This document shows positions 1-8,451 of a stretch of 64,000 nucleotides of DNA, piece by piece; positions within the stretch are counted from its first letter, which is position 1, and every line of letters starts with the position of its first letter. The notes under the pieces were generated by a model. The model saw only the letters and a program-made list of their open reading frames with translations. It did not search any database and had not been told where the DNA came from. This stretch comes from Fen-999 sp964530115. Its GTDB lineage: Bacteria > Pseudomonadota > Gammaproteobacteria > Burkholderiales > Rhodocyclaceae. Where the stretch lies: positions 1 through 64,000 of the forward strand of contig CAZGYD010000143.1 of NCBI GenBank assembly GCA_964530115.1, read 5' to 3'. The position numbers and the translations under genes were made by a program.

Positions 1-611
1 GTCGGAATGTAGGTGTCCAGGGCTTCGGCCAGCTTCATGATCGCGCCTTCACCCAGCTCGCCCTTGTCCCCTTCCATGGCCTTCAGCGCCGATCCCTTAG
101 TGCTCTGCAGCTCGTCGCCCGGAAAATCGTACTTCGGCAGCAGCTCCCGAACTTCCATCTCGCCCAGCCCGAGCAGTTCGGCATCGTCCACCATGTCGCA
201 GTTGTTCATGAAGCCGATGATGTAGGGCACCCCCACCTGCCGCGCCAGCAGAATGTGTTCCCGCGTCTGCGGCATCGGGCCGTCCGCCGCCGATACCACC
301 AGAATCGCTCCGTCCATCTGCGCCGCACCCGTGATCATGTTCTTCACATAGTCAGCATGCCCCGGGCAGTCCACGTGCGCATAGTGACGGTTCGCCGTCT
401 CATACTCCACGTGCGCCGTGTTGATCGTAATGCCCCGCGCCTTCTCCTCCGGCGCCGCATCAATCTGGTCGTAGGCCTTCGCCTCCCCTCCAAACTTCGA
501 CGCCAGCACCGTCGTGATCGCCGCCGTCAACGTCGTCTTGCCATGATCCACGTGCCCAATCGTCCCCACATTCACGTTCGGCTTCGTGCGCTCAAACTTG
601 CCTTTTGCCAT
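1..611 (-). CDS. tuf: Elongation factor Tu, C-terminal part beyond the window
   Basis: Translation GTPase that delivers aminoacyl-tRNA to the ribosome. The visible 203 codons start MAKGKFERTKPNVNVGTIGH and carry the P-loop GHVDHGKT, the switch-I RGITI motif and DCPGHADY, all typical of EF-Tu. The gene runs off the left edge, so about half is missing (family length about 396 residues). It lies directly downstream of tRNA-Thr on the same strand, the familiar tRNA-tufB arrangement, so it is probably co-transcribed with the three tRNAs. Identity is certain; which tuf copy it is cannot be told. Confidence 0.97.
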   Translation of the reverse strand, partial: MAKGKFERTKPNVNVGTIGHVDHGKTTLTAAITTVLASKFGGEAKAYDQIDAAPEEKARGITINTAHVEYETANRHYAHVDCPGHADYVKNMITGAAQMDGAILVVSAADGPMPQTREHILLARQVGVPYIIGFMNNCDMVDDAELLGLGEMEVRELLPKYDFPGDELQSTKGSALKAMEGDKGELGEGAIMKLAEALDTYIP

Positions 612-652
612 GATCGATACCCCAAATCAAAATTAACTGCTGCCAAAATGCC

Positions 653-727
<75 letters not shown>

Positions 728-740
728 AAAACTCGTCGTA

Positions 741-814
741 TGGAGCGGGTGAAGGGAATCGAACCCTCGTCTTAAGCTTGGAAGGCTTCGGCTCTACCAT
801 TGAGCTACACCCGC
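741..814 (-). tRNA. tRNA-Gly (TCC)
   Basis: The minus strand reads GCGGGTGTAGCTCAATGG at the 5' end. The acceptor stem GCGGGTG/CACCCGC is followed by T and CCA, and the T-arm contains GGTTCGATTCC. The anticodon loop CTTCCAA gives anticodon TCC. Middle gene of the Tyr-Gly-Thr cluster. Confidence 0.95.
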
Positions 815-896
815 CCGTGACTCACTCAACCCAACTCAATCCAACTCGTCACCCCCTGCGGCCTCCGAAAAGACCACAGTCCTGCACGACCGAAAT

Positions 897-983
<87 letters not shown>

Positions 984-1183
984 AGCGAAACGGCGCATTA
1001 TGTTCCCGAGACGATTCTCTGTCAATAACTCCCAAGGAATCTCTTGAGAGCCGTTGCGAGCAGCCCCGGGCGCAAGGAGCCGCGCAGCGAGCGACGAGAC
1101 ATATCAAGAAGATAGGCGAGGAGCGAGCGAGCACGCGACACGGCGAACGGGGCGCGCAGCAGGTTATTCAGAGGTTCCTTCAA

Positions 1184-2041
1184 TCAGGAAAAGTGCGGGT
1201 GGTTGTCGAGTCCCCGGGCCACGAAACCGCGCATGTTCGCAGGCAGGGCACGCAGCGCTTCCTCGGCGTCGGCTGGCGATCCGAACTCGGCAATGCAGCA
1301 GGCGCCGGAACCGGTCATGGCCGCCATTCGTGCGGCACCAAGCTTCTTCAGCCAATCGAGATGCCGTGCGATTTCCGGGAACAGCCGGCAGGCCACGGGC
1401 TCCAGGTCATTGCCGCCCATGCCCGGCCGCCAGTCGGCCGGGCGGATTTCCGGCGTATTCCGCCGAAGATCGGGGGCTGAAAAAATCGTTGCCGTCGGGA
1501 CCGAGACGGGGGGCACCGTCACGAGGTACCAGGCAGGCGGCAGCGCAACGTCGGTGAATCGCTCGCCCACGCCCTCGGCAAAGCAGGCCCGGCCATGCAC
1601 GAACACCGGCACGTCCGCACCCAGGCCAAGCGCGATCTCCTGAAGGCGTTGTCGAGACATGCCACAGTTCCAGAGCTCGTTCAACGCGATGAGCGACGTC
1701 GCGGCATCGGAACTGCCACCACCGAGGCCCCCGCCGATGGGCAGATTCTTCGTCAGATGGATCGTCACTCCGACATCGATCCCGGCCACCTCACGCAGCC
1801 GATGGGTTGCACGAACCGTGAGGTCCGATTCTGCTGGTACGCCGGGTAACGGCGTGGCGAGCACGATCCGTCCGTCCGAACGCGGCGAGAACCGCAGTTC
1901 GTCCCCGTAATCGAGAAAGCGAAACACCGTTTGCAAGAAATGGTAGCCGTCGGCACGCCGCCCGATGACATGCAGAAAGAGATTGATCTTCGCCGGCGCC
2001 AGCCAGACGCGTTCCCAGGGGTTCATCGTGCCGTGATCCAT
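1184..2041 (-). CDS. ispE: 4-diphosphocytidyl-2-C-methyl-D-erythritol kinase
   Basis: Cytosolic GHMP kinase of the MEP isoprenoid pathway; it phosphorylates CDP-methylerythritol at the 2-hydroxyl using ATP. The 285-residue protein has family length. K18 lies in LAPAKINLFLHV, the glycine-rich ATP loop PIGGGLGGGSSDAA is at residues 101-114, and D143 in GADVPVF is the likely catalytic aspartate. M6 (2026) is an alternative start. It overlaps the 3' end of lolB by 19 bp, the usual lolB-ispE pair. The prs gene that often follows ispE in betaproteobacteria is absent; the tRNA cluster lies there instead. Confidence 0.95.
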   Translation of the reverse strand: MDHGTMNPWERVWLAPAKINLFLHVIGRRADGYHFLQTVFRFLDYGDELRFSPRSDGRIVLATPLPGVPAESDLTVRATHRLREVAGIDVGVTIHLTKNLPIGGGLGGGSSDAATSLIALNELWNCGMSRQRLQEIALGLGADVPVFVHGRACFAEGVGERFTDVALPPAWYLVTVPPVSVPTATIFSAPDLRRNTPEIRPADWRPGMGGNDLEPVACRLFPEIARHLDWLKKLGAARMAAMTGSGACCIAEFGSPADAEEALRALPANMRGFVARGLDNHPHFS

Positions 2042-2550
2042 TCATCGATTTTCAGGCGCACGGTGATGTCGCCCCGTCCGGCCTCGATGAGCACCGGCAA
2101 CGCATCGGGCGCGGCGCTCTGGTAGTCGAGATACTCGACCCGCCAGCCCGAGGCCGCCGGCGGCGGATGCCCGGTAATCCAGGACGGCAGGTCGTCGAGC
2201 GGCAGACGGGAGCCGAACAGGCGCTCGGACAGTTCCCCCCAGTCCCGCGCACGCTCCTCCCGCTGGTCGGCGGTGATCAGTCGTGCGCCAGACGAGTCGC
2301 GCCGAAGCTCGGCGAGCCCCTGGCCGAGCGGCGTCTTCAGCAACACCTCCTCGGCTCCGGCGGCATGGCGCCAGACGAAACCGGCGAGATGCCGTTCGTC
2401 GCCGATGCGGATCGATAGCCGCCCTTCCATTTCGAATTCGGTCAGCGTGCGCGGCGTCCTGACGATATCCGTCCTTGGTGTCACGCCGGCGCAGGCAGCG
2501 AGCAGCACGGCCAGAACGGGAAGCGCGATGCGTACTGCCGGAAGCTTCAG
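2023..2550 (-). CDS. lolB: Outer-membrane lipoprotein LolB
   Basis: Accepts lipoproteins from LolA and inserts them into the outer membrane. The mature part has the LolB pattern (TEFEMEGRLSIRIGDERHLAGFVWRH, given here as two joined segments TEFEMEGRLSIRI and GDERHLAGFVWRH). The lipobox LLAAC is preceded by a hydrophobic stretch LPAVRIALPVLAV. The first conventional start in frame is GTG at 2508, which would leave almost no signal peptide. There is no ATG, GTG or TTG upstream before the in-frame stop. A CTG at 2550, overlapping the TGA of the upstream TPR gene and preceded by AGAGG, gives a normal signal peptide and is my preferred start. The start is inference; the identity is firm. Confidence 0.85.
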   Translation of the reverse strand: MKLPAVRIALPVLAVLLAACAGVTPRTDIVRTPRTLTEFEMEGRLSIRIGDERHLAGFVWRHAAGAEEVLLKTPLGQGLAELRRDSSGARLITADQREERARDWGELSERLFGSRLPLDDLPSWITGHPPPAASGWRVEYLDYQSAAPDALPVLIEAGRGDITVRLKIDEWITAR

Positions 2551-4262
2551 GGCAGGAACCTCTTGACCGTTCCGACGAGCGTCTCATTGTCGGGATACGC
2601 CTTCATGGCATCGCGCCAGGTCTTTTCCGCTTCGTCGCGACGCCCGAGCGCCCAGAGGACCTCGCCGATGTGCGCGGCGATTTCGGGGTCGGCTCGCAGC
2701 GAGAACGCCCTGTTGAGGACGTCGAGCGCGCCGTTGGCATCGCCCCGCCGGAACATTACCCAGCCCTTGCTGTCGAGAATGAAGGGATCACCCGGCGCGA
2801 GCTCGAGGGCCTTGTCGATCAGCCGCTGCGCCTCCTCGAGACGTTCGTTGCGGTCCGCGAGCGAGTAGCCGAGCGCATTGTAGGCATGGGCATGATTGGG
2901 TTTGATCGCGATCAGCCTGCGCAGATTGCTTTCCATGACATCGAGCTTGCCGAGCTTCTCCGCCATCAGGGCCGCTTCGTAGAGCAGCTCGGGCTGGTCC
3001 GGATGGCTGATCAACCCCGCAGCCAGAACGGCGTAGGCTTCCTGGGTCTGCTGCGCTTCGCGCAACAGCTGCGCTTCGGCGATGAGGAGCTGTGCCCGCT
3101 CGTGGCTGTCGAGCGCCACGCTCTCGTGGAGCACCTGCCGCGCGGCGGCCATTTCGCCCTGCTGGACGAGGGCCTTCGCCATGCGCATGCGCGCCGGGAG
3201 GTACTGCGCTCCGGCCGTGACCTCGCCGTAACGGCGGACGGCCTCGACCCACTGTTTGCGGTCTTCCGCGATCTGGCCGAGATAGAGCCGGGCGTTGTTG
3301 GCCTCGGCATGATCCATTCCGACGAGGCGGCCGAACTGCCGCTCGGCCTCGTCGATGTCCCCCGACTGCAACGAGAGCAGACCGACGGCATAGATCAGGT
3401 CGCCGTTGTCGGGCTTGTCGGCAAGCAGCCGGCGGAACTCCCGACGAGCGTCGTCGAACCGTTTCTCGTTGATCAGGCTGCGGGCATAGGCGACGCGGGC
3501 CTCGTGAGCGCCCGGGTTCGCCTCGACGAAGCGGCCGAGAAACTTCGTCGCCTCCGATGGATCTGGGGTCATTTGCGCCCTCAACAGCGCCGCCTGCTCC
3601 CAGTCCGGCCGCAATGCGATGGCGCGGTCGAGCTCGGCCAGCGCGGTCGCCGAATCGCGGGCGTTGTGGGCCGCCTGGGAGCGCGCGAAGTGCGCTTCCG
3701 AGAGCGACAGGTAGGGTTCGGTGAGACTGTCGACGAGCCGCTGCACAACCTTCTTGTCGGGGTTTCGGGCGAGATAGCGGTTGAGCTGCATGAGCAGCGG
3801 GCCGACGTTATCGCCCGCGGCGGCGAGCTCCTGGGTAAGCTGTTCCGTGAGTTCCGCCGTCTGGTTCGTCGCCGCGAGCAGGCCGATCAGCATCTGCCGC
3901 GCCGAAGACGAGTTCGGCTCGATCGAAAGCCACAGGCGGGTCGATTCGAGCGCCAGCTCGTAACGGCGCGCGAAGATGGCGATCTCGGCGGCCCGCCGTG
4001 CCACCCTCGGATCGCGCGTGGTCCTGGCCAGATCCGCGTAGGATTCCGCCGAGAAAACCGTCTGCCCGCGCGCGCCGGCGATCTCGGCGAGAAGCAGCTG
4101 GTAAAGGAGCTGCGGCGTGAGTTCGCGCCTGGGCAGGTTGGAGAATTCCGTGGCCGAGGCCGCGCCTGCTTCGCCGTGGACCGCCGCGGGGCCTGGCTCC
4201 TCCCCTGCCTGGACGGCGAATGCGCAAGCGGAAAGCAGTGCGGGAAGGATGCGGTGTTTCAT
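2547..4262 (-). CDS. Secreted TPR-repeat protein
   Basis: A 571-residue protein starting MKHRILPALLSACAFAVQAG, a signal peptide ending near residue 19-20. After a spacer it consists of about a dozen tetratricopeptide repeats (for example residues containing HAYNALGYSLADRNERLEEAQRL), which form helical scaffolds for protein binding. The final repeats have the pattern of the betaproteobacterial TPR proteins encoded next to lolB. It is therefore probably periplasmic or envelope-associated and linked to lipoprotein or outer-membrane assembly, but no partner is visible. A start 13 codons upstream is possible; I prefer M at 4262 because it begins the signal peptide. It overlaps lolB's proposed start. 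Confidence 0.88.
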   Translation of the reverse strand: MKHRILPALLSACAFAVQAGEEPGPAAVHGEAGAASATEFSNLPRRELTPQLLYQLLLAEIAGARGQTVFSAESYADLARTTRDPRVARRAAEIAIFARRYELALESTRLWLSIEPNSSSARQMLIGLLAATNQTAELTEQLTQELAAAGDNVGPLLMQLNRYLARNPDKKVVQRLVDSLTEPYLSLSEAHFARSQAAHNARDSATALAELDRAIALRPDWEQAALLRAQMTPDPSEATKFLGRFVEANPGAHEARVAYARSLINEKRFDDARREFRRLLADKPDNGDLIYAVGLLSLQSGDIDEAERQFGRLVGMDHAEANNARLYLGQIAEDRKQWVEAVRRYGEVTAGAQYLPARMRMAKALVQQGEMAAARQVLHESVALDSHERAQLLIAEAQLLREAQQTQEAYAVLAAGLISHPDQPELLYEAALMAEKLGKLDVMESNLRRLIAIKPNHAHAYNALGYSLADRNERLEEAQRLIDKALELAPGDPFILDSKGWVMFRRGDANGALDVLNRAFSLRADPEIAAHIGEVLWALGRRDEAEKTWRDAMKAYPDNETLVGTVKRFLP

Positions 4263-4301
4263 CGGGGATCGCTTGAGTCCTGAAGATGGTCGGCAGCGCA
4301 C

Positions 4302-4307
4302 TACAAT
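4302..4307 (+). promoter_or_regulatory. Probable -10 box for mutM
   Basis: TACAAT lies about 50 bases before mutM in the short divergent region between mutM and the TPR gene. No good -35 box is visible at the standard distance. Confidence 0.4.
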
Positions 4308-4357
4308 AGCCGCGACAGCCGGCCGATGTTAGCAGTTTCACTCCGCGAAAGGCAGCC

Positions 4358-5170
4358 ATGCCCGAACTCCCCGAAGTCGAAGTGACGCGCAAGGGACTCG
4401 CCAGCCGCCTCACTGGGCGCCGGGTCGTCGCGGTGACGTCGCGTGTCCGGGCGCTGCGTTATCCGTTGCCGCCGGATCTGCCGCGGCGGCTCCGCGGCCA
4501 GACGCTCGCCGGCATCGGCCGGCGCGGCAAGTATCTGCTTTTCGATTTCGGGCACGGTCATCTGCTCATCCATCTGGGCATGTCGGGTAGCCTCCGGCTC
4601 ATCTCGCCAGGCGAGGATCCCGGCAGGCACGATCACTTCGACCTCGATTTCGGCGACCGGGTTCTCCGTCTGCGCGACCCGCGCCGCTTCGGCGCGGTGC
4701 TCTGGATCGACGGCGACCCCGCCGCCCACCCGCTGCTCTCGCGGCTGGGCGTGGAGCCGCTGTCGGGGGCCTTCGACGCCGCTTTTCTAAACTCAGCCAT
4801 GGTAGGACGCCGGCAGGCGATCAAACCGGCGATCATGGATGCCGCCATCGTCGTCGGCGTGGGCAACATCTATGCCGCGGAAAGCCTCTTCCGGGCCGGC
4901 ATCGATCCACGTCGACCGGCCGGCAGCATCGCCGCGCACCGCCTGGCGCAGTTGGTGCCGGCGATCAAGGCGACCCTGCGCGCCGCGATCCGCGCCGGTG
5001 GCAGCAGCTTGCGCGACTATGTCGGCTCGGACGGCGCCTGCGGCGACTTCCAGTTCCGTCACCGTGTCTATGGCCGCGCCGGCGAACCCTGCTTCGCCTG
5101 TGGCACGCCTATCCGCCTGATCCGCCAGAACAACCGGGCCACGTACTATTGCCCGCGCTGCCAGCGCTGA
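4358..5170 (+). CDS. mutM: Formamidopyrimidine-DNA glycosylase
   Basis: Base-excision repair enzyme that removes 8-oxoguanine and formamidopyrimidines and nicks the abasic site. The 270 residues match the family. It begins MPELPEVEV, with P2 (exposed after Met removal) and E3 as catalytic residues. The conserved LGMSGSLR segment and the C-terminal zinc finger CxACG...CPRCQ (residues about 244-268) are present. The GKYL lysine loop lies near residue 58. It is followed after 6 bp by the GTPase gene on the same strand. Confidence 0.97.
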   Translation: MPELPEVEVTRKGLASRLTGRRVVAVTSRVRALRYPLPPDLPRRLRGQTLAGIGRRGKYLLFDFGHGHLLIHLGMSGSLRLISPGEDPGRHDHFDLDFGDRVLRLRDPRRFGAVLWIDGDPAAHPLLSRLGVEPLSGAFDAAFLNSAMVGRRQAIKPAIMDAAIVVGVGNIYAAESLFRAGIDPRRPAGSIAAHRLAQLVPAIKATLRAAIRAGGSSLRDYVGSDGACGDFQFRHRVYGRAGEPCFACGTPIRLIRQNNRATYYCPRCQR

Positions 5171-5176
5171 ACGCCC

Positions 5177-7111
5177 ATGTCCCTCACGACCCATTTCGAA
5201 ACCTACCGTACCTGGCGCGAGGGCGTGGCCGCCGCGACACTGCGTCTTCAGCGCTGGCTTGCCGACAACGATCTCCTGGGTGGCGACGCCGAAGACCGTT
5301 TCCATCACCTCCGCGAACGGCTCGCCGAAGACCGGCTCGTCGTCGCCTTCGTCGCCGAGTTTTCGCGCGGCAAGTCCGAACTCATCAACGCGCTCTTCTT
5401 CGCCGACCGGGGCGGCCGCGTGCTGCCCTCTTCGGCCGGCCGCACGACCATGTGCCCCACGGAAATCGCCTGGCGGCGCGGCGCCACGCCGAAGATCTCC
5501 CTGTTGCCGATCGAGACGCGCGCCGAGGGGACCGGCATCGCCGAGTTGCGCGGCATGCCGGAGGCATGGATCGATTTCCCGTTCGATCCGGGCGCCCGGG
5601 AGGACGTGGTCGCGCTGCTTGGCCGTATCGGCGAGGTCAAGCGCATCCCTGCGGAGGCCGCCGCGCGGCTCGGTTTCGCGGTCGGCGACGGCACGGGCGG
5701 CAGCCTCGTCGCCGATGCCGACGGCCGGGTCGAGGTGCCGCGCTGGCGGCATGCGCTGATCCACTTTCCCCATCCGCTGCTCGAGCAGGGGCTCGTCATC
5801 CTCGACACGCCCGGCCTCAATGCCATTGGTGCCGAGCCGGAACTGACGCTCTCGCTATTGCCCAATGCCCATGCCGTGCTCTTCGTGCTCGCCGCCGACA
5901 CCGGCGTCACGGAATCCGACCTCACCATCTGGCGCGAGCATGTCGGCAACGGCGCCGGCCGCCTCGCGGTGCTCAACAAGATCGACGGCCTGTGGGACGA
6001 ACTGCGGCCGCAGGCCGACGTCGACGCGGAAATCGCCCGACAGGTGCGTTCGTGCGCGAACATCCTAGGCCTGCCGCCCGAGAGCGTCTTCCCGGTTTCG
6101 GCCCGCAAGGCGCTGGTGGCCAAGGTCGGCGGCGACGCGGCGCTGCTGGCGAAGAGCCGGCTGCCGATACTTGAGGAGGCCCTGGCGCGCGATCTCCTGC
6201 CCGCCAGGCGCGAAATCGTCGCCCGGAGCACCGCGGACGAGGCGCTCAGGTTGGCTGCCGAGGCCCGCGAGCTGCTCCTGACGAAGGAAGCCTCGCTCCG
6301 GCGGGAGCTTTCCGAACTGATGGCGCTAAGGGGCAAGAACGAGAGCATCGTCGCCCAGGCCATCATGAAGGCCAAGACGGAAAAGGATGCCTACGAAAAA
6401 GGGCTGCGGGAGTTCCATGCGACCCGCAGCGTGTTTGGGCAGCTCTCCGAGACCCTTTACGCGCACCTGAGCCTCTCGGCGCTGCGCGTCGAGGTCAGAC
6501 GGACGAGGGAAGCGATGCGTGATGCGCGCTTCACGCCGCAGCTGCTCGCAGCGATGGCCGGCCTTTTCGCCGGCGCGCGGGAGAGACTGGCCGCCGCTGA
6601 GACGACGGTCACCGAGATTTCGGCGATGATGGCCGCGATGCGCGAGCGCTTCGGCGCCATGCACGGCATCGCCCTGGAAGCGCCGCCCGCCCATTCGCTC
6701 GCCGACCGCAGGCGCCAGATCGACGAACTCGAGGCCCGCGCCCGCAGCCGTTTCGGCGGCTTCCTCGGCCTGCTCACGCGCGACAAGCAGACGATCACGC
6801 GGCAGTTCTTCGAGTCTGTCGCCTCACAACTCCGGCGGGTCTTCGATCATGCCAACCGCGACGCGGAGCGCTGGCTGCGCGCGCTGATGTCGCCGCTGGA
6901 AAACCAGATCCGCGAAGTCCATCGGCAGCTCCGGCACCGCCTCGACGGCGTCAAACGGATCCATGACGCGGCCGGCGAGCTCGAAGAGCGGATCGACGAG
7001 CTCTCCCGGGAACGGCAGCTGGTGGAAGACCGCCTGCGGCGGCTCGCCTTGATCGCCGCCGATCTCGAGGCGGCAATCGGGCGGGAAACGGCCAGAGAGA
7101 ACGCTGAATAG
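5177..7111 (+). CDS. Dynamin-like GTPase
   Basis: A 644-residue large GTPase. The P-loop is AEFSRGKSELIN at residues 60-71 (K66, S67), the G3 motif DTPGLN is near 211 and the G4 motif NKID near 265. The C-terminal half is helical and charged, consistent with a dynamin-type stalk. Bacterial dynamin-like proteins remodel or repair membranes, but the substrate membrane here is unknown. Neither strand shows strong transmembrane segments, so membrane contact would be peripheral. Close spacing to mutM suggests shared transcription. Confidence 0.85.
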   Translation: MSLTTHFETYRTWREGVAAATLRLQRWLADNDLLGGDAEDRFHHLRERLAEDRLVVAFVAEFSRGKSELINALFFADRGGRVLPSSAGRTTMCPTEIAWRRGATPKISLLPIETRAEGTGIAELRGMPEAWIDFPFDPGAREDVVALLGRIGEVKRIPAEAAARLGFAVGDGTGGSLVADADGRVEVPRWRHALIHFPHPLLEQGLVILDTPGLNAIGAEPELTLSLLPNAHAVLFVLAADTGVTESDLTIWREHVGNGAGRLAVLNKIDGLWDELRPQADVDAEIARQVRSCANILGLPPESVFPVSARKALVAKVGGDAALLAKSRLPILEEALARDLLPARREIVARSTADEALRLAAEARELLLTKEASLRRELSELMALRGKNESIVAQAIMKAKTEKDAYEKGLREFHATRSVFGQLSETLYAHLSLSALRVEVRRTREAMRDARFTPQLLAAMAGLFAGARERLAAAETTVTEISAMMAAMRERFGAMHGIALEAPPAHSLADRRRQIDELEARARSRFGGFLGLLTRDKQTITRQFFESVASQLRRVFDHANRDAERWLRALMSPLENQIREVHRQLRHRLDGVKRIHDAAGELEERIDELSRERQLVEDRLRRLALIAADLEAAIGRETARENAE

Positions 7112-7147
7112 ATCGCTGCGCGCTTCGCTCGCGGCGTCGTGCGGGAC

Positions 7148-7399
7148 TCAGGCCTTGCCGGTCAGCTTCAGGAACTTCGCCATCAGCTGCTCGTGGGTTT
7201 CGATGTGGTTGGGGTCCTGCGGGATGCAGTCGACCGGACAGACCTCGCGGCATTGCGGCGTGTCGAAGTGGCCGACACACTCGGTGCACTTGTCCGGGTC
7301 GATCACATAGATGTCGTCGCCCTGCGAGATTGCGCCGTTGGGGCATTCGGGCTCGCAGACATCACAATTGATGCATTCGTCGGTGATCATCAGGGCCAT
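7148..7399 (-). CDS. fdx: YfhL-type 2[4Fe-4S] ferredoxin
   Basis: An 83-residue cytosolic electron carrier. The first cluster uses C9, C12, C15 and C19 (CINCDVCEPEC). The second uses C38, C41, C50 and C54 with an extra C58, in the spaced CxxCx8CxxxC pattern of the YfhL/Allochromatium-type ferredoxins, which have unusually low potentials. It lies downstream of coaD on the same strand, the standard order in betaproteobacteria. The redox partner is not evident. Confidence 0.93.
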   Translation of the reverse strand: MALMITDECINCDVCEPECPNGAISQGDDIYVIDPDKCTECVGHFDTPQCREVCPVDCIPQDPNHIETHEQLMAKFLKLTGKA

Positions 7400-7426
7400 G
7401 GTTGCTTACCTTTCTGGAAAACGCCT

Positions 7427-7918
7427 TCAGGAACGTGTGTTGAACCTCTCTGCCAGCCGGGCCCCCACCAGCGGCTGAACGAACTTCGATACATCTCCTC
7501 CGAGCGACGCGATCTCGCGGACCATCGTCGCTGAAATGAACATGTACTGCTCCCCCGGCGTGAGGAACACCGTTTCCACGTCCGGGTGCAGGCTGCGGTT
7601 CATCCCCGCCATCTGGAATTCGTATTCGAAATCCGAGACCGCGCGCAGGCCGCGAATGATAACAGTCGCGCCCTGGGCGCGCAGGAAGCTCATCAGCAGG
7701 CCGTCGAAGCCCATCACCTCGACGTTGCCAAGCGGCGCGAGGATTTCGCGGGCGATGGCCACCCGCCCTTCGAGCCCGAAACAGGGATTCTTCGACCGGC
7801 TTTTGGCGATGCCGACGATGACACGGTCGAACAGCTTGCTGGCGCGCAGGACGATGTCTTCGTGTCCGCGGGTCAGCGGATCGAAGGTGCCCGGATAGAC
7901 GGCGATTCTGTTGCTCAC
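7427..7918 (-). CDS. coaD: Phosphopantetheine adenylyltransferase
   Basis: Fourth step of coenzyme A synthesis: transfers AMP from ATP to 4'-phosphopantetheine. With a GTG start at 7918 it is 163 residues, the family length. It begins (V/M)SNRIAVYPGTFDPLTRGHED with the nucleotidyl-transferase TxGH signature and ends with the ISATMVREIA motif near residue 127. A longer upstream reading would run through rsmD. The GTG overlaps the rsmD stop codon (GTGA), which indicates translational coupling. Confidence 0.96.
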   Translation of the reverse strand: MSNRIAVYPGTFDPLTRGHEDIVLRASKLFDRVIVGIAKSRSKNPCFGLEGRVAIAREILAPLGNVEVMGFDGLLMSFLRAQGATVIIRGLRAVSDFEYEFQMAGMNRSLHPDVETVFLTPGEQYMFISATMVREIASLGGDVSKFVQPLVGARLAERFNTRS

Positions 7919-8451
7919 TGACGCTCCAGCAAATGATGGAAAACCTGCCCTGCCCTGCCTTTGCGGACGACCCGCCAGGGCGCGGGCGGTGTCACCTCGT
8001 GCTCCGATTCGACATAGACACACCCATCGTCGGCGACGATCCGGACGAGTCCGGACCACAGCCGGTCGAGCCAGCCCTGGCGGTAGGGCGGATCGACGAA
8101 GACGACATCGAACCCCTTGCCGGCCCACGAGGCCAGGAATTCTAGCGCATCGCCCCGCAGCACCTCGATGCGGCCGCCGCCGAGGGAGGCCGCATTCTGC
8201 CGCAGGGCGGTACAAACGCGTTGATCCCGCTCAAGGAGGACAACGTGCGCCGCGCCACGCGAAGCCGCTTCGAAGCCGAGGATGCCGCTGCCGGCGAACA
8301 GGTCGAGGCACGACAGCCCCGACAGGTCCTGGCCCAGCCAGTTGAAGAGTGTCTCGCGCACCCGGTCGGGCGTCGGCCGCAGGCCGGGCGCATCGACGAC
8401 CTTGACCAGCCGGCTTCGCCATTCGCCACCGGTGATGCGGATCCTCGCCAT
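7915..8451 (-). CDS. rsmD: 16S rRNA (guanine(966)-N(2))-methyltransferase
   Basis: Methylates G966 of 16S rRNA using S-adenosylmethionine. The 178 residues show the family start RITGGEWRSR, RPTPDRVRETLFNWL, the SAM-binding DLFAGSGILGFEAASRG near residues 50-66 and the catalytic DPPY near residue 120. It overlaps coaD by 4 bp and its start touches the last base of the upstream peptidase gene, so M16-rsmD-coaD-fdx form one unit. Confidence 0.96.
   Translation of the reverse strand: MARIRITGGEWRSRLVKVVDAPGLRPTPDRVRETLFNWLGQDLSGLSCLDLFAGSGILGFEAASRGAAHVVLLERDQRVCTALRQNAASLGGGRIEVLRGDALEFLASWAGKGFDVVFVDPPYRQGWLDRLWSGLVRIVADDGCVYVESEHEVTPPAPWRVVRKGRAGQVFHHLLERQ

Noticed and set aside
984..1183. 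Regulatory RNA between tRNA-Tyr and ispE
   Set aside because: GC-rich repetitive sequence without a convincing terminator or conserved fold.
2475..4283. 602-codon plus-strand ORF
   Set aside because: It mirrors the TPR gene in another frame; the minus-strand protein has a signal peptide and clear repeats.
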